From positions 1,702,865 to 1,766,864 of the forward strand of contig NZ_CP139303.1 in the NCBI RefSeq assembly GCF_034092465.1: 64,000 nucleotides of DNA, written 5' to 3'. The notes beneath the pieces are model-generated. The model had not been told where the DNA came from. It saw nothing but the letters and a program-made list of their open reading frames with translations, and made no database searches. The stretch is from Prochlorococcus sp. MIT 1223 (GTDB lineage Bacteria > Cyanobacteriota > Cyanobacteriia > PCC-6307 > Cyanobiaceae). A program made the translations under genes and the position numbers. Positions 17,172-26,861 of this stretch are shown piece after piece (the stretch's first letter is position 1; every line of letters begins with the position of its first letter).

Positions 17172-18473
17172 TTACTTTTTGATTTCAGAGAAGCACTCTT
17201 GAAAGCATTGTAAAGTGGAATTTATATCATCTTCAGAATGAGCAAGTGACGTGAAACCTGCTTCAAATGCACTAGGTGCTAGATAAATACCCTTTTCAAG
17301 TATTGCTCTATGAAGTTTTCCATATAATTCTGAATCGGCTGATTTTGCTTCCTCAAAGTTTCTTACCGGCCCTTCGCATAAATAGAAACCAAACATTGCG
17401 CTTATGCTGCTACCCGTTATAGGTATGCCTTCATCTTTTCCAGCTTGAACAATACCTTTGATAAGTCTTTGAGTTATTGATTCAAGCCTTTCGTATGAGC
17501 CTTCTTGTTTAAGAAGTTCTAGTGTTTTTATTCCAGCCGTCATTGCAAGTGGGTTTCCACTAAGAGTACCCGCCTGATACATGGGGCCTGCAGGTGCGAC
17601 CATCGACATGATTTCTTTCTTCCCTCCATAAGCACCTACTGGCAGCCCACCGCCGATTACTTTGCCCATTGTTGTTAGATCTGGGATGACTCCAAAACGT
17701 TCTTGAGCCCCACCATAACTAATCCTAAATCCAGTCATTACTTCATCAAAAACAAGTAATGCCCCGTTCTCTTTAGTTAGCTCCCTAAGTCCTTCAAGGA
17801 ATCCAGGCTCTGGTGTAATGAAACCAGCATTCCCAACAACTGGCTCAAGAATTACACCTGAGACTGCATCTGGGTTTTCTGCAAATAATTCTTTAACAGC
17901 TTCAAGATCGTTGTATGGAGCCGTCAAGGTGTTTGCCGTGGTGCTGCGTGGTACTCCTGGAGAGTCCGGCAGCCCCAAAGTTGCAACACCAGAGCCAGCC
18001 TTCACAAGAAACATGTCAGCATGTCCGTGGTAGCAGCCTTCAAACTTAATCACCTTATCCCTTCCTGTATAAGCTCTCATGAGCCTTAGGACTGCCATGC
18101 AGGCTTCTGTACCGCTATTGACGAAGCGAACCATCTCAATACTTGGAACAGCCTCTATAACCATCTCTGCTAATTGGTTCTCCAGTTCACATGGAGCCCC
18201 AAAGCTGGTTCCCTTCTCTAGGGCTTCTTGAAGAGCTGCAATTACTTCAGGATGAGCATGACCGCATATAGCAGGCCCCCAGCTCCCTACATAGTCGATG
18301 AAGCGATTTCCATCCACATCCCATGCATAAGGGCCTTTAACTCGATCAAAGACAATTGGATTGCCATTAACAGATTTAAAAGCTCTAACAGGAGAACTTA
18401 CCCCCCCAGGCATTAGTTCTTTAGCAGCACTAAAGATTGCCTCTGAACGATTTGTGTTCAACGCGTTTGTCAC
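17172..18473 (-). CDS. hemL: Glutamate-1-semialdehyde 2,1-aminomutase
   Basis: Converts glutamate-1-semialdehyde to 5-aminolevulinate, the second committed step of chlorophyll, haem and corrin synthesis. The PLP lysine is in [18 protein letters not shown]; other family blocks are [30 protein letters not shown] and [10 protein letters not shown]. Translation from GTG 18473 gives 433 residues, the family norm; an in-frame ATG at 18512 would add 13 atypical residues. It converges on the band-7 gene across a shared terminator. Upstream about 260 bp lack any gene. Confidence 0.97.
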   Translation of the reverse strand: MTNALNTNRSEAIFSAAKELMPGGVSSPVRAFKSVNGNPIVFDRVKGPYAWDVDGNRFIDYVGSWGPAICGHAHPEVIAALQEALEKGTSFGAPCELENQLAEMVIEAVPSIEMVRFVNSGTEACMAVLRLMRAYTGRDKVIKFEGCYHGHADMFLVKAGSGVATLGLPDSPGVPRSTTANTLTAPYNDLEAVKELFAENPDAVSGVILEPVVGNAGFITPEPGFLEGLRELTKENGALLVFDEVMTGFRISYGGAQERFGVIPDLTTMGKVIGGGLPVGAYGGKKEIMSMVAPAGPMYQAGTLSGNPLAMTAGIKTLELLKQEGSYERLESITQRLIKGIVQAGKDEGIPITGSSISAMFGFYLCEGPVRNFEEAKSADSELYGKLHRAILEKGIYLAPSAFEAGFTSLAHSEDDINSTLQCFQECFSEIKK

Positions 18474-18734
18474 GGCAACTATGCGATTGGGCTCATAAAC
18501 ACAGTTGGCCATATTGGCCTACAACAGTCTGATTCGTCTTTAATTAATTTGTAAGTTGTATAAATTTTATAGGTAATTTTTTGCTTCGTGACTTTTTTGC
18601 ATAGATCCTTACAACTCATAATTCAAATCCATTACTGCTATTTCAAGGAATAATCTAATCTTTTCAATAAAATTTTTGAATTGTTTAAATCTTTTATTCT
18701 TCGTGTGATGATTTGAGAATAGAAAGTCACAATT

Positions 18735-19568
18735 TCAAGTGAAATACGGAAAAGAGTCCTCAAGATCTTCTGCGGGCCAGTTGATTTCAACAACTACAGG
18801 TGCATGATCGCTTGGTTTTAAATTAGATCTCACTTTTTTGTGAATTTTGCAGCTTTTTGCATTTTGAATGAGTTCTTCGCTGAGATAAATCTGATCAATT
18901 CTCCACCCTTTATCTCTTTCCCACGCAGAGCTGCGATAATCCCACCAGCTCCAATGCCCAGAATGAGGTTCAAATATTCTAAAAACATCTTCTAATCGTT
19001 TATTCAATAAATCACGAAGACATTTTCTTTCTAATTCACTGGCCATTATTGAACCAGTTAATTTTTCTGGATTATGAATATCTCTATCATCTGGTGCGAT
19101 ATTGATGTCTCCTAAAAGACAAAGAGGCTCTTCTCTTTTTGATTGAGCTTCTAGATATTTTTTCATGCATTTAAGCCATTTTATTTTGTAGTCATATTTG
19201 TCAGAATTCACAGATGATCCATTGGGAACATATATGTTTACTATTCGAATTCCTTCTATTAATGCACTAATAACTCTTTTTTGCTCACTTAGTTTTTCAG
19301 CTTCATCATTATTTTTTAATTCATCTTTAATTCCAAATCTCACGTCATTAAGTGGTTCCTTACTGAGAAGAGCTACTCCATTATAAGATTTTTGACCATG
19401 AAAATAAGTGTGATAACCATATTCTTCAAATTGTTCTTTAGGGAAAGACTTATCTTCAACCTTTGTCTCTTGCAGGCAAAGTAGATCAGGATTAACTTCC
19501 TTAATCCAGTCCATGACTTGAGGCAAGCGAGTTCGTATTGAATTAACATTCCAGGTTGCAATTAACAC
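18735..19568 (-). CDS. xth: Exodeoxyribonuclease III (AP endonuclease)
   Basis: Base-excision repair enzyme cutting at abasic sites. The 277 residues hold the full EEP motif set: TWNVNSIR, LCLQETKVED, NIYVPNG, GDINIAPDDRD, WSWWDYRS, RIDQIYLS and SDHAPVV. The start appears to be GTG at 19568 (MLIATWN). It is divergent from a secreted-type hypothetical gene 74 bp away, and about 260 bp of apparently empty sequence separate its end from hemL. Confidence 0.95.
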   Translation of the reverse strand: MLIATWNVNSIRTRLPQVMDWIKEVNPDLLCLQETKVEDKSFPKEQFEEYGYHTYFHGQKSYNGVALLSKEPLNDVRFGIKDELKNNDEAEKLSEQKRVISALIEGIRIVNIYVPNGSSVNSDKYDYKIKWLKCMKKYLEAQSKREEPLCLLGDINIAPDDRDIHNPEKLTGSIMASELERKCLRDLLNKRLEDVFRIFEPHSGHWSWWDYRSSAWERDKGWRIDQIYLSEELIQNAKSCKIHKKVRSNLKPSDHAPVVVEINWPAEDLEDSFPYFT

Positions 19569-19642
19569 AGCTCAAGATTGGGAAATCAGGTAATATGATA
19601 TTGAATTTTATCCAAGAAAAATCAAGGTTAAACTCATAACAC

Positions 19643-19945
19643 ATGAAATATTCTCTAAAAGCACTCTTAATTTCTCAAGGGTTAATGGTTATTTTTAGTT
19701 TTTTTCAAAGTAGTTCCATGGCGTCTCAATTAGGTTCTTATTCGGGAAACAAGGATATTCATGAAAATCATGCAGGAGAAAGGACCAATGAATCTGTTTT
19801 ACCTCAGAACCCATTTGAATTGATGCATATATTGAGGAAAGCTTCTGCACTTGATGATGCAACGAGTCCAGAAGATGCCATTGATCAGGCTTTAGAAGGT
19901 TTCTATGATAATTATTCACAGATTGAACAATCTGTGAATAATTAA
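19643..19945 (+). CDS. Hypothetical protein with signal peptide
   Basis: 100 residues: a probable Sec signal peptide (MKYSLKALLISQGLMVIFSF, cleavage around residue 27), then a polar region and a conserved-looking C-terminal part (NPFELMHILRKASALDD, SPEDAIDQALEGFYD). I do not recognise the family. The last 32 bases before the stop form a perfect 14-bp hairpin. It is divergent from xth, and the next gene on the strand starts 68 bp later. Confidence 0.7.
   Translation: MKYSLKALLISQGLMVIFSFFQSSSMASQLGSYSGNKDIHENHAGERTNESVLPQNPFELMHILRKASALDDATSPEDAIDQALEGFYDNYSQIEQSVNN
19911..19942. repeat. 14-bp perfect hairpin at the 3' end of a CDS
   Basis: Arms 19911-19924 and 19929-19942 are exact reverse complements with the loop GAAC. 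The stem lies wholly inside the coding sequence of the preceding gene and ends one base before its TAA. No U-run follows, so it may stabilise the mRNA or terminate transcription poorly. Confidence 0.7.
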
Positions 19946-20013
19946 TTGAAACTGAGAAATTATCAAAAGCTAGCTAAATTGTTAGTTGGGCAAACAATGT
20001 CCCCTTTATTTTG

Positions 20014-20679
20014 ATGCGCAATCATCCGATTCCACCAGTTACAGAACCTTTGCAATATCGAGCCATAGGCATCGTTAGAGGATTCTATAAGCCAGAAGAT
20101 AAAGATCAATTTAATCGAGGAAAATTAATTGACTTGCAAGGGGAAGAGATTGATTCGGTGGTTTTAGGACGAGTAATTACTTTGATGCGTAGGCATATCT
20201 CTATAGAAAAACCACATCTTTGGGTCGTGTATCCTCGGTGCCGTGAAGCAGGACATCTTCATTTGCAGATAAGTGGAATATGGGAACCGAGCACACTGGA
20301 TAAGACAGATATCAAATCTCAGAATAATGAAAATCAAAGTATTTTGAATCGTAGAGATGTTTTTGATGAATTACCAGAAGGCGATGATTATTTTTCCATT
20401 AGAGGCGATTTGATTTTTACTAGACCTGAAAACAATGAAGCAATAGTTAAGATCAGGCAAAAAAATAAGAATAATGGAAGGAAATCTGTACCATTTAAAA
20501 TTATTTTAGAAGGGAATATACCAATCGATGGATTAAGGAATTTTGTAAGTCTTAATATTAGAAGAAATGGACAAAGTTTAGTAGTTGAAGATTATCAATT
20601 ACTAGGTCCTAGTATAAGTAAAATAAGGAAGAGTGGAGTTAGAAAAAATCCAGTTCAAAAGAAAAAGGGGAAGTTATAA
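20014..20679 (+). CDS. Conserved cyanobacterial hypothetical protein
   Basis: 221 residues in two parts. Residues 1-90 look like a small beta domain (PLQYRAIGIVRGFYKPED, DSVVLGRVITLMRRH, HLWVVYPRCREAGHLHLQISG). A linker rich in Asn and Asp comes next, then a second part (DDYFSIRGDLIFTRPE, VPFKIILEGNIPIDGLRNF) and a very basic tail of about 20 residues. The tail and the OB-like pattern suggest nucleic-acid binding, which is only inference. I recall similar cyanobacterial proteins without assigned function. ATG 20014 is preferred over the TTG one codon before it. Confidence 0.75.
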   Translation: MRNHPIPPVTEPLQYRAIGIVRGFYKPEDKDQFNRGKLIDLQGEEIDSVVLGRVITLMRRHISIEKPHLWVVYPRCREAGHLHLQISGIWEPSTLDKTDIKSQNNENQSILNRRDVFDELPEGDDYFSIRGDLIFTRPENNEAIVKIRQKNKNNGRKSVPFKIILEGNIPIDGLRNFVSLNIRRNGQSLVVEDYQLLGPSISKIRKSGVRKNPVQKKKGKL

Positions 20680-20709
20680 AAGATGCTTAAAAATATAAGA
20701 TTAATAATC

Positions 20710-20730
20710 TCTAGAAATTTAATTTCTAGA
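20710..20730. repeat. Short inverted repeat between two genes
   Basis: Arms 20710-20719 and 20721-20730 are exact complements around one base, so a stem of about 7-8 bp is realistic. An A+T palindrome follows. It lies in the 86-bp gap before larC and may be a weak terminator or part of a promoter. Confidence 0.35.
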
Positions 20731-20765
20731 TGAATAATTTTAATTATTAATAAAAAGATCTTATC

Positions 20766-22001
20766 ATGAAAAATCTTTATCTCGAGTGTCCAATAGGTAT
20801 ATCTGGAGATATGTTTTTAGCAGCTTTAATTGACTTGGGATTTCCAGAAAACTTGCTCAAAGATGAAGTAAAAAAAATAGGATTAAATAAATCTTTTAAA
20901 CTAGAAGTAATAGAATCTAAAAGCTATGGATTAAGAGGAAAGAAGATTGATATCGAAAAAATTAAGACTTTACCCTCTATAAAAAGTTGGCTAACTATAG
21001 AAAAAGAAATTAATAGTCTTCGAATAAAGGATTCCGTAAAAGTAAATATTTTAAATGTTTTTAAGGAAATCGCTTTAGCAGAATCTGTCGTTCACGGATG
21101 TGAACTTAGTGATGTCCATTTTCATGAATTAGCCTCTATTGAAACTCTTGTAAATATTTTTGGAGTATGCCTAGCAATTGATTTTTTTAAGCCAAAAAAT
21201 ATTTATTGCACACCTCCGGTAGTTGGCTCAGGGAATATTAAAACGGCTCATGGTGTCATGCCCGTACCAGTCCCTTGCGTTATGGAAATAGCAAAGAGAA
21301 ATAACATTCAATTGTCTGGTGGAAGTGATTCGCCTGAATCCGAATTAACTACTCCAACTGGGATTGCCTTGCTCAGTGTTTTTGTAGATGAATTCAAGCA
21401 ACCTTCTTCTATTAAAATTTCATCGATAGGAATTGGCTTAGGCAAAAAAGATTTCTGCAGGCCAAACTTCTTAAGATTAAGTCAAATTGATAATGTGAAC
21501 CTTGGAAAACAAGACAAATTAATCCCTAAACTATCTTGGGAGATACTGATAGTTCAAGAGGCCTGGATAGATGATAGTTCTCCAGAAGACCTGGCGGATT
21601 TAATAACTAAGTTGCGAAAAGGAGGCGCTCTTGATGTGATTTCTTACCCAGTCCAAATGAAAAAAGGTAGGCAAGGTATGAATATTCAAGCAATTTTATA
21701 TTCTAATTTAGCTGAGGAACTTAGAATGATTTGGTTCTCTCAAGGCACAACAATAGGATTAAGAGAAACTGAGATTGGTCGATGGGTCTTACCCCGCAGA
21801 AAAGGAGTTTGCTTTACTAGATTTGGGGAAATCAAAGTTAAACAAGTGAAGAGACCTAATGGGGAATTAACGATAAAGCCTGAACATAATGATTTACTCA
21901 AGATAAGCAAAGAAACTGACAAGTCTCCAGATCAAATTAGAAAGGAAATGTTTCAATCATTAGAGAATTTTGTCCCATCCGAAGATTGGTCTTTCGAATA
22001 A
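20766..22001 (+). CDS. larC: LarC-type nickel insertion protein
   Basis: LarC inserts nickel into the pincer cofactor made by LarB and LarE and used by LarA-type racemases. The 411-residue frame contains the family start (LYLECPIGISGDMFLAALID), SDVHFHELASIETLVNI, the PVVGSGNIKTAHGVMPVPVP block and TTPTGIALLS. In some bacteria larC is split by a frameshift; here it is one frame. No larA, larB or larE is in the window, so its client is open, as for many DUF111 genes in cyanobacteria. The UPF0104 gene begins 13 bp after it. Confidence 0.9.
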   Translation: MKNLYLECPIGISGDMFLAALIDLGFPENLLKDEVKKIGLNKSFKLEVIESKSYGLRGKKIDIEKIKTLPSIKSWLTIEKEINSLRIKDSVKVNILNVFKEIALAESVVHGCELSDVHFHELASIETLVNIFGVCLAIDFFKPKNIYCTPPVVGSGNIKTAHGVMPVPVPCVMEIAKRNNIQLSGGSDSPESELTTPTGIALLSVFVDEFKQPSSIKISSIGIGLGKKDFCRPNFLRLSQIDNVNLGKQDKLIPKLSWEILIVQEAWIDDSSPEDLADLITKLRKGGALDVISYPVQMKKGRQGMNIQAILYSNLAEELRMIWFSQGTTIGLRETEIGRWVLPRRKGVCFTRFGEIKVKQVKRPNGELTIKPEHNDLLKISKETDKSPDQIRKEMFQSLENFVPSEDWSFE

Positions 22002-22014
22002 TAAAAATAAACAG

Positions 22015-22977
22015 ATGATCCTAAGAATATATTATATTTTCAAGATTCTTTTTTCAAAAATTAATCTTAAAATATTATTTTCAACTTTAAGCTTTTTGTT
22101 CTTAGGATATTCAATTTCAATTAATTTGTCAAAACTATTGGAACTATCTTTAGATAGTTCTGTTTTTATGCTTATGATATTTTCAACTTTATTGACATCG
22201 CTAAGTTTGATAGCCAATGCTTTAGCTTGGAAGCTTTTGCTAGAAGCTAATGCTGGTAAGAATATTAGAATTAATCTTGTAGCTTTATTTCTCAAAACAA
22301 ATATATTTAAATATATACCCGGCGGTATTTGGCATTTTGTAGAACGTATTAGAATCTTAAAAGCTGATTTACCTTTTTCAAGGTCAATATTAATAATAGC
22401 TATTGAGCCATTCTTAATGATACTTTCGGCTTCTATATGGATACCTATGGGTGATCTACCTTTATATATAAAATTTTTCTCCATACTACCCTTTTGTATA
22501 ATTTACCCTCCTATTCGAAAAGGTATATTCTTTTATTTGCAAAGAAATGTATATAATAAACTTCGTAAGATAGATGATATGGAAGATACATTTTTAAATA
22601 TAGATATTCATAATTCATATTTATTTAAAATACCATTTAGGCCATTTATAGTGGAGATGGTTTTTATCTTATTAAGATTTTTAGGTTTTTGGCTCTGTCT
22701 GAAAGCTTTTTCGATTGCACCAGACCTTGGGTTCTTAAACTGGCTGTCAATATTTTCTTTAGCTTGGATTATAGGATTAGTTGTACCTGGCGCGCCAGGA
22801 GGTATAGGGGTTTTCGAGTCTATTATTTTATTGATAACGACAAAGCAAGAATTAGGTGCTTCTTTGATATCATCATTACTTTGCTACAGAGTTGTATCAA
22901 CGATTTCTGATGTCTTAACTTATTCTTTAATTAGAGTTAACAATAGATTTAATGAGTTATTTAAATTAGTTAGATAG
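22015..22977 (+). CDS. UPF0104/LPG synthase TM-like membrane protein
   Basis: A 320-residue polytopic membrane protein with the flippase-like region found in the membrane part of lysylphosphatidylglycerol synthases. Key features are GGIWHFVERIRIL near residue 100 and the motif VVPGAPGGIGVFESIIL near the C terminus. The catalytic aminoacyl-transfer domain is absent. It probably acts on lipids or polysaccharide precursors, but no substrate is known. ATG 22015 is preferred to upstream starts inside larC. It follows larC by 13 bp and overlaps the end of the convergent futB by 12 bp. The sequence is markedly A+T-rich. Confidence 0.82.
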   Translation: MILRIYYIFKILFSKINLKILFSTLSFLFLGYSISINLSKLLELSLDSSVFMLMIFSTLLTSLSLIANALAWKLLLEANAGKNIRINLVALFLKTNIFKYIPGGIWHFVERIRILKADLPFSRSILIIAIEPFLMILSASIWIPMGDLPLYIKFFSILPFCIIYPPIRKGIFFYLQRNVYNKLRKIDDMEDTFLNIDIHNSYLFKIPFRPFIVEMVFILLRFLGFWLCLKAFSIAPDLGFLNWLSIFSLAWIIGLVVPGAPGGIGVFESIILLITTKQELGASLISSLLCYRVVSTISDVLTYSLIRVNNRFNELFKLVR

Positions 22978-24558
22978 ATTCTTGCTTTTGTTGGAGTGGA
23001 TTTCTCCAAGACTTGGAATTAAGGCTAAAGAAGCAATTAAGCCTATTATTAAAATTAACATTGCAGGTATTATTGCTTCAGCCATCCTTTCGTCCCCAGC
23101 ATATTGAAATATTCTTACTGAAAGAGTATCAAAATCGAATGGCCTGAGTACAAACGTTAAAGGCAGTTCTTTTAATGTGTCTACAAATACTAGAAGTGAT
23201 CCAACCAACATTGGACCTTTTAGAAGAGGCAGATGAATCTTTTTAAGTACTCTTGGCCATCTAGAACCTAGGTTTACAGCTGCCTCATCTAGATTTGGAT
23301 GCATGCGTTCAAAAGAGGAATCAATGCCTCCTTTCGCTACAGCCAGAAATCTCACACTATAACCCCAGATTAGTAGTAGAAATGGTGGAAATCGCAATGC
23401 TGAATTACTAAAGGAAAGAAGAGCCATTGCCATTACTACTCCTGGTATTGCATAGCCTATTCCTGATAGAAAAGTTATGAGATTAATAAATCTACTCTTT
23501 GCCCATCTTTTTGAAATTGCCAATAAGATAGCTGAAGATAATGTAATTAATGAAGTTACTAAACCAAGTAAAATACTTCTAATAGTTATTGAAAAAAGAT
23601 CAACATCTAAACTTTTTATTAGTTGATCACTATTTATAAGGCACCAGAAAATCGGAATTCCCAGAGTAAAAGTAGGAGCTATTATTCCAATAAATTGAGA
23701 GAGAATTGCTCTAATACCTTTAAGTTCCCACTCTGGAGCTTCACCTCCTGCAATTCCTTCATTCCATCTTCTGCTTCTTCTTCTAAGAATTCGTTCAAAA
23801 GTAATTAACCCAATAACAATAAGCAGAGCTATTAATGCAAGGCCAATTGCTCCTGATGGATTATTTTCCGACATCCAATTCTCTACTATGCCTGCAGAAA
23901 TTGTTGGAATATTCAGTAGCTGAACAGCTCCGAGTTCATTGATTATCTCCATTCCCATAAGAGCAATTCCTGCTCCTATTGCGGGTATAGCCATAGGTAA
24001 TGCTATGCGAAAAAAACTTTTCCAAGGACCTATACCCATGCTTCGGCATGCTTCTAATTGTCTTTTCCCAGAGATAGAAAAACTTTCTGTACTTAGAAGA
24101 TAAACATATGGATATGTTGTAAATGCCATTATTAATACTCCCCATGGAAGTCCATAAATTCTTATTGAATTAATACTCCCTAAGTCAATTAAAGTTGCGG
24201 ATAAAAGATATGCAGGAGTAGCTAAAGGTATTAATTGAGCAATCCTAAGTAATTTGCGTCCAGTAAATCTACAATTGGAGTGAAGCCAGCCATTTACTGT
24301 TCCAATAATTGCGCCCAAGGTTGAAGAAAAAACAAATAGTATAAATGTTCCTTTTATTTGATCGGCACCATCTATACCTAGATTTACAGATCCATTTTTA
24401 ATACCATTAACCCCTTCACTAATAAGATTAACTAATGGGAATAATGCTATTAGAGCAACAATAATAGTTAATATATACAGAATAGATCTGTCTTGTATGA
24501 AACTCCTACGTAAAAAGTATTTATTAGATCTTCTTGCTTTTAGGTTATTACTCTTCAC
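22966..24558 (-). CDS. futB: Ferric iron ABC transporter permease (FutB-like)
   Basis: A 530-residue permease with about 12 membrane helices in two BPD_transp_1 halves, the layout of FbpB/FutB iron and thiamine permeases. EAA loops are visible in each half: EACRSMGIGPWKSFFRIALP and EAAVNLGSRWPRVLKKIHLP. The C terminus reads LKELPLTFVLRPFDFDTLSVRIFQYAGDE, typical of Fe(III) permeases. The binding protein and ATPase are not in the window, which is common in Prochlorococcus. A COG0523 metallochaperone gene precedes it by 34 bp on the same strand. Confidence 0.9.
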   Translation of the reverse strand: MKSNNLKARRSNKYFLRRSFIQDRSILYILTIIVALIALFPLVNLISEGVNGIKNGSVNLGIDGADQIKGTFILFVFSSTLGAIIGTVNGWLHSNCRFTGRKLLRIAQLIPLATPAYLLSATLIDLGSINSIRIYGLPWGVLIMAFTTYPYVYLLSTESFSISGKRQLEACRSMGIGPWKSFFRIALPMAIPAIGAGIALMGMEIINELGAVQLLNIPTISAGIVENWMSENNPSGAIGLALIALLIVIGLITFERILRRRSRRWNEGIAGGEAPEWELKGIRAILSQFIGIIAPTFTLGIPIFWCLINSDQLIKSLDVDLFSITIRSILLGLVTSLITLSSAILLAISKRWAKSRFINLITFLSGIGYAIPGVVMAMALLSFSNSALRFPPFLLLIWGYSVRFLAVAKGGIDSSFERMHPNLDEAAVNLGSRWPRVLKKIHLPLLKGPMLVGSLLVFVDTLKELPLTFVLRPFDFDTLSVRIFQYAGDERMAEAIIPAMLILIIGLIASLALIPSLGEIHSNKSKNLSN

Positions 24559-24592
24559 TTTAAATACACTTATATAACTATTATAGAAAATC

Positions 24593-25636
24593 TTAACTAA
24601 TTTTTCTATCTATACAATTATTTAATTGCTCTTTGATCTTGTCTTGATCTAAATTTTTTCCAATTAAAACCAATTGATTTCTTCGCTCTCCTTGCCAGTC
24701 GCTATCATCTATAGAGAATCTCTTCCCTGCTAAATGAAAGACATGTCTTCTTTCACTTTCGTTAAACCATAATATACCCTTTGCTCTAAAAACTTCGATT
24801 GGAATTTGGTTGTCTAGAAAATCCTGAAACTTTCTTAAGGAAAATGGTTTTTCTGTTTTAAAAGATACCGAGGAGAATTCATGTTTTATATGATTGTGAC
24901 TGTGCTCAGCATGATTATGCTCATGAGTGCAATGACCGTGTAAGTGATCGCAATTGCCATGATCTTCTGATTCTTTCTCTTGATTGCTATAAACAAAATC
25001 AGTTTCAAAAAGGCCAACACTAAGTAGTAGTGAAAGGGAAACTTCACCTTTTATACTCCTTAGGATACGAGCTCCATGTTTTATTCCTTTTAGCTCGCTT
25101 TCAATATTGAAAAGTCTTTTTTCATCAACTAAATCACATTTATTTAATAACAAAATATCTCCATAAATAATTTGAGCACGTCCGACTTCGCTATTGACTA
25201 ATTCTTTATTGAAGTTCTCAGCATCGATTAAAGTAATGATTGAATCAAGACGTGTTGCTTCTCTAAGTTCACTCCCAAGGAAGGTCATTGCAACTGGTAA
25301 GGGATCTGCTATACCAGTTGTTTCTACAACTATATAGTCTATTGAGTCAGCTCTTGTTAAAATACCCTTAATTGCATCGAGTAATTCCCCATTAATTGAA
25401 CAACAAATACACCCATTACTTAATTCAATTGTGTTTTCTCCGGTCGAAACAATAAGGTCATTATCTATCCCTATCTCTCCAAATTCATTTACTAGAACAG
25501 CCGTCTTTAATCCTTCTTGATTGCTAAGTATATGATTAAGTAAAGTCGTTTTTCCTGCACCAAGGAAACCAGTTAATATTGTTACTGGTATTCCAAGTTT
25601 TTTATCTTCATAACAAGTATTATTTTGATTGCCCAT
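24593..25636 (-). CDS. CobW/COG0523 metal-chaperone GTPase
   Basis: A G3E GTPase that delivers metal, usually zinc, to client enzymes. Visible parts are the Walker A GFLGAGKTTLLN, the metal-binding GCICC (NGCICCSING), ETTGIADP, NKCD for guanine, and a His-rich insert (about residues 226-252, with HGHCTHEHNHAEHSHNH) before the CobW C-terminal domain (IEVFRAKGILWF). At 347 residues it is normal. It lies directly before futB, so the two may serve metal supply together. Cobalt (CobW) or zinc (ZNG1) clients cannot be told apart by sequence. Confidence 0.92.
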   Translation of the reverse strand: MGNQNNTCYEDKKLGIPVTILTGFLGAGKTTLLNHILSNQEGLKTAVLVNEFGEIGIDNDLIVSTGENTIELSNGCICCSINGELLDAIKGILTRADSIDYIVVETTGIADPLPVAMTFLGSELREATRLDSIITLIDAENFNKELVNSEVGRAQIIYGDILLLNKCDLVDEKRLFNIESELKGIKHGARILRSIKGEVSLSLLLSVGLFETDFVYSNQEKESEDHGNCDHLHGHCTHEHNHAEHSHNHIKHEFSSVSFKTEKPFSLRKFQDFLDNQIPIEVFRAKGILWFNESERRHVFHLAGKRFSIDDSDWQGERRNQLVLIGKNLDQDKIKEQLNNCIDRKIS

Positions 25637-25712
25637 GTTTTAAATAAATTAGAAGAGTAAATAAATTTATTAAGGAGAAAATATAAATTGGATTATAAAA
25701 TAGTTTTTGTAA

Positions 25713-26003
25713 TTAGTTATGCATTAGGTTATCAATACTTGAGGCGAGTTTAACATCAAGATTGCTTAACCCCTTTAAATCATGAGTTGTTAACTCAATT
25801 TTTACTTTAGAGTATACATTCTTCCACTCTGGATGATGATTCATCTTCTCAGCTATTATTGCCACTTTAGTCATAAATGCAAAAGCTTCAATAAAATTAG
25901 AGAAGTTGAATACACGTTTAATTACTTTGTCTGATACTTCCCAATTTGGGAGTTTGCTTGGAATTAAATCTATCTCTTCAGGAGTTAGTAACAAGGCTTG
26001 CAT
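25713..26003 (-). CDS. phhB: Pterin-4a-carbinolamine dehydratase
   Basis: 96 residues with the family signature [20 protein letters not shown] and [12 protein letters not shown]; the two His are the active-site pair. The enzyme dehydrates pterin-4a-carbinolamine, but cyanobacteria often lack phenylalanine hydroxylase, and in plastids the relative acts in RuBisCO assembly or molybdopterin-related paths. The role here is therefore unsure. It sits between the COG0523 gene (76 bp) and yjbQ, on the same strand. Confidence 0.93.
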   Translation of the reverse strand: MQALLLTPEEIDLIPSKLPNWEVSDKVIKRVFNFSNFIEAFAFMTKVAIIAEKMNHHPEWKNVYSKVKIELTTHDLKGLSNLDVKLASSIDNLMHN

Positions 26004-26080
26004 CTTTAAATATTTTCTATGTATAACTATTTTGGCTGGAAATTTGCTGATTTAATAAAATTTACTAAATAATTTTATTC

Positions 26081-26536
26081 TTAAGATATTTCTCCAATTG
26101 AATGAAAGTTTAACTTCCTTGTACTACCTTGATGACGATGTTCCCATAAATAAATTGCTTGCCAAGTACCTAGAACTAATTTTCCCTCATTTATACTCAT
26201 GCTGATATTGCTAGATGTAAGCATTGTTCTTATATGAGCGGGCATATCATCAGGACCTTCTTCGTAATGAAGATATCTCTGGGGCTTTTTGTCTCCATTA
26301 ATAGACATGAACGTATCTTCAGGAACAATAGCCCTCATATAGTTAGAAAGATCTTTTAAAACATTAGGATCTGCATTTTCGTTTATTATCAGACTACAAC
26401 TAGTATGTTTTGTTGATATTACTAATATAGCTTTATTTAATTTATTTTTATCGATCCAATCTTCTACTGTAGGTGTTATGTTAGTAAAACCTTCTTTATA
26501 AGTTTTAAAATTAATTTCGGAGAAAAATTGTTTCAC
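26081..26536 (-). CDS. yjbQ: YjbQ/UPF0047 family protein
   Basis: A 151-residue UPF0047 protein. Conserved blocks seen: ISTKHTSCSLIINENADPNV, GPDDMPAHIRTMLT, GTWQAIYLWEHRHQGSTRK. E. coli YjbQ has weak thiamine phosphate synthase activity, but the physiological role is unsettled. The HTSCS and final EHR residues form the presumed active site and are present. It is probably co-transcribed with phhB downstream, 77 bp away. Confidence 0.92.
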   Translation of the reverse strand: MKQFFSEINFKTYKEGFTNITPTVEDWIDKNKLNKAILVISTKHTSCSLIINENADPNVLKDLSNYMRAIVPEDTFMSINGDKKPQRYLHYEEGPDDMPAHIRTMLTSSNISMSINEGKLVLGTWQAIYLWEHRHQGSTRKLNFHSIGEIS

Positions 26537-26580
26537 AATAAATAGTAAATTAATTTCAGATTTACTCTGGTATTAATTTA

Positions 26581-26766
26581 CTATTTATGATGATTTAAAT
26601 GCATTTTTGAATTAATTTGAGGCATGATTCCATGACTCTCTGCAAGATTCTTTAATGACTTTGTTCCACAAATTGCACTTAAGGCTATTGCTACTAAGGA
26701 GGCTGTACTTATAAATTGAAGAACGATTGGAAGGTGAGTATTCAGCTTGTCTCTGAAGTTTGTCAT
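26581..26766 (-). CDS. Small hypothetical membrane protein
   Basis: 61 residues with one hydrophobic stretch (LPIVLQFISTASLVAIALSA), one Cys after it (ICG), and a polar, His-ending tail (HLNHHK). No family is recognised. It lies on the same strand as yjbQ, 44 bp upstream of it. The support is an intact frame, a membrane-like pattern and a gap that would otherwise be empty; there is no clear Shine-Dalgarno, so it could be spurious. Confidence 0.5.
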   Translation of the reverse strand: MTNFRDKLNTHLPIVLQFISTASLVAIALSAICGTKSLKNLAESHGIMPQINSKMHLNHHK

Positions 26767-26861
26767 AAGATCAACTTTTTAGTAAGGATTTATACTATTA
26801 ATCTAACCATAATAAGAGAGGAAATGGGAAGGATTTATTTCTCATTAATCTCTAATACAAA

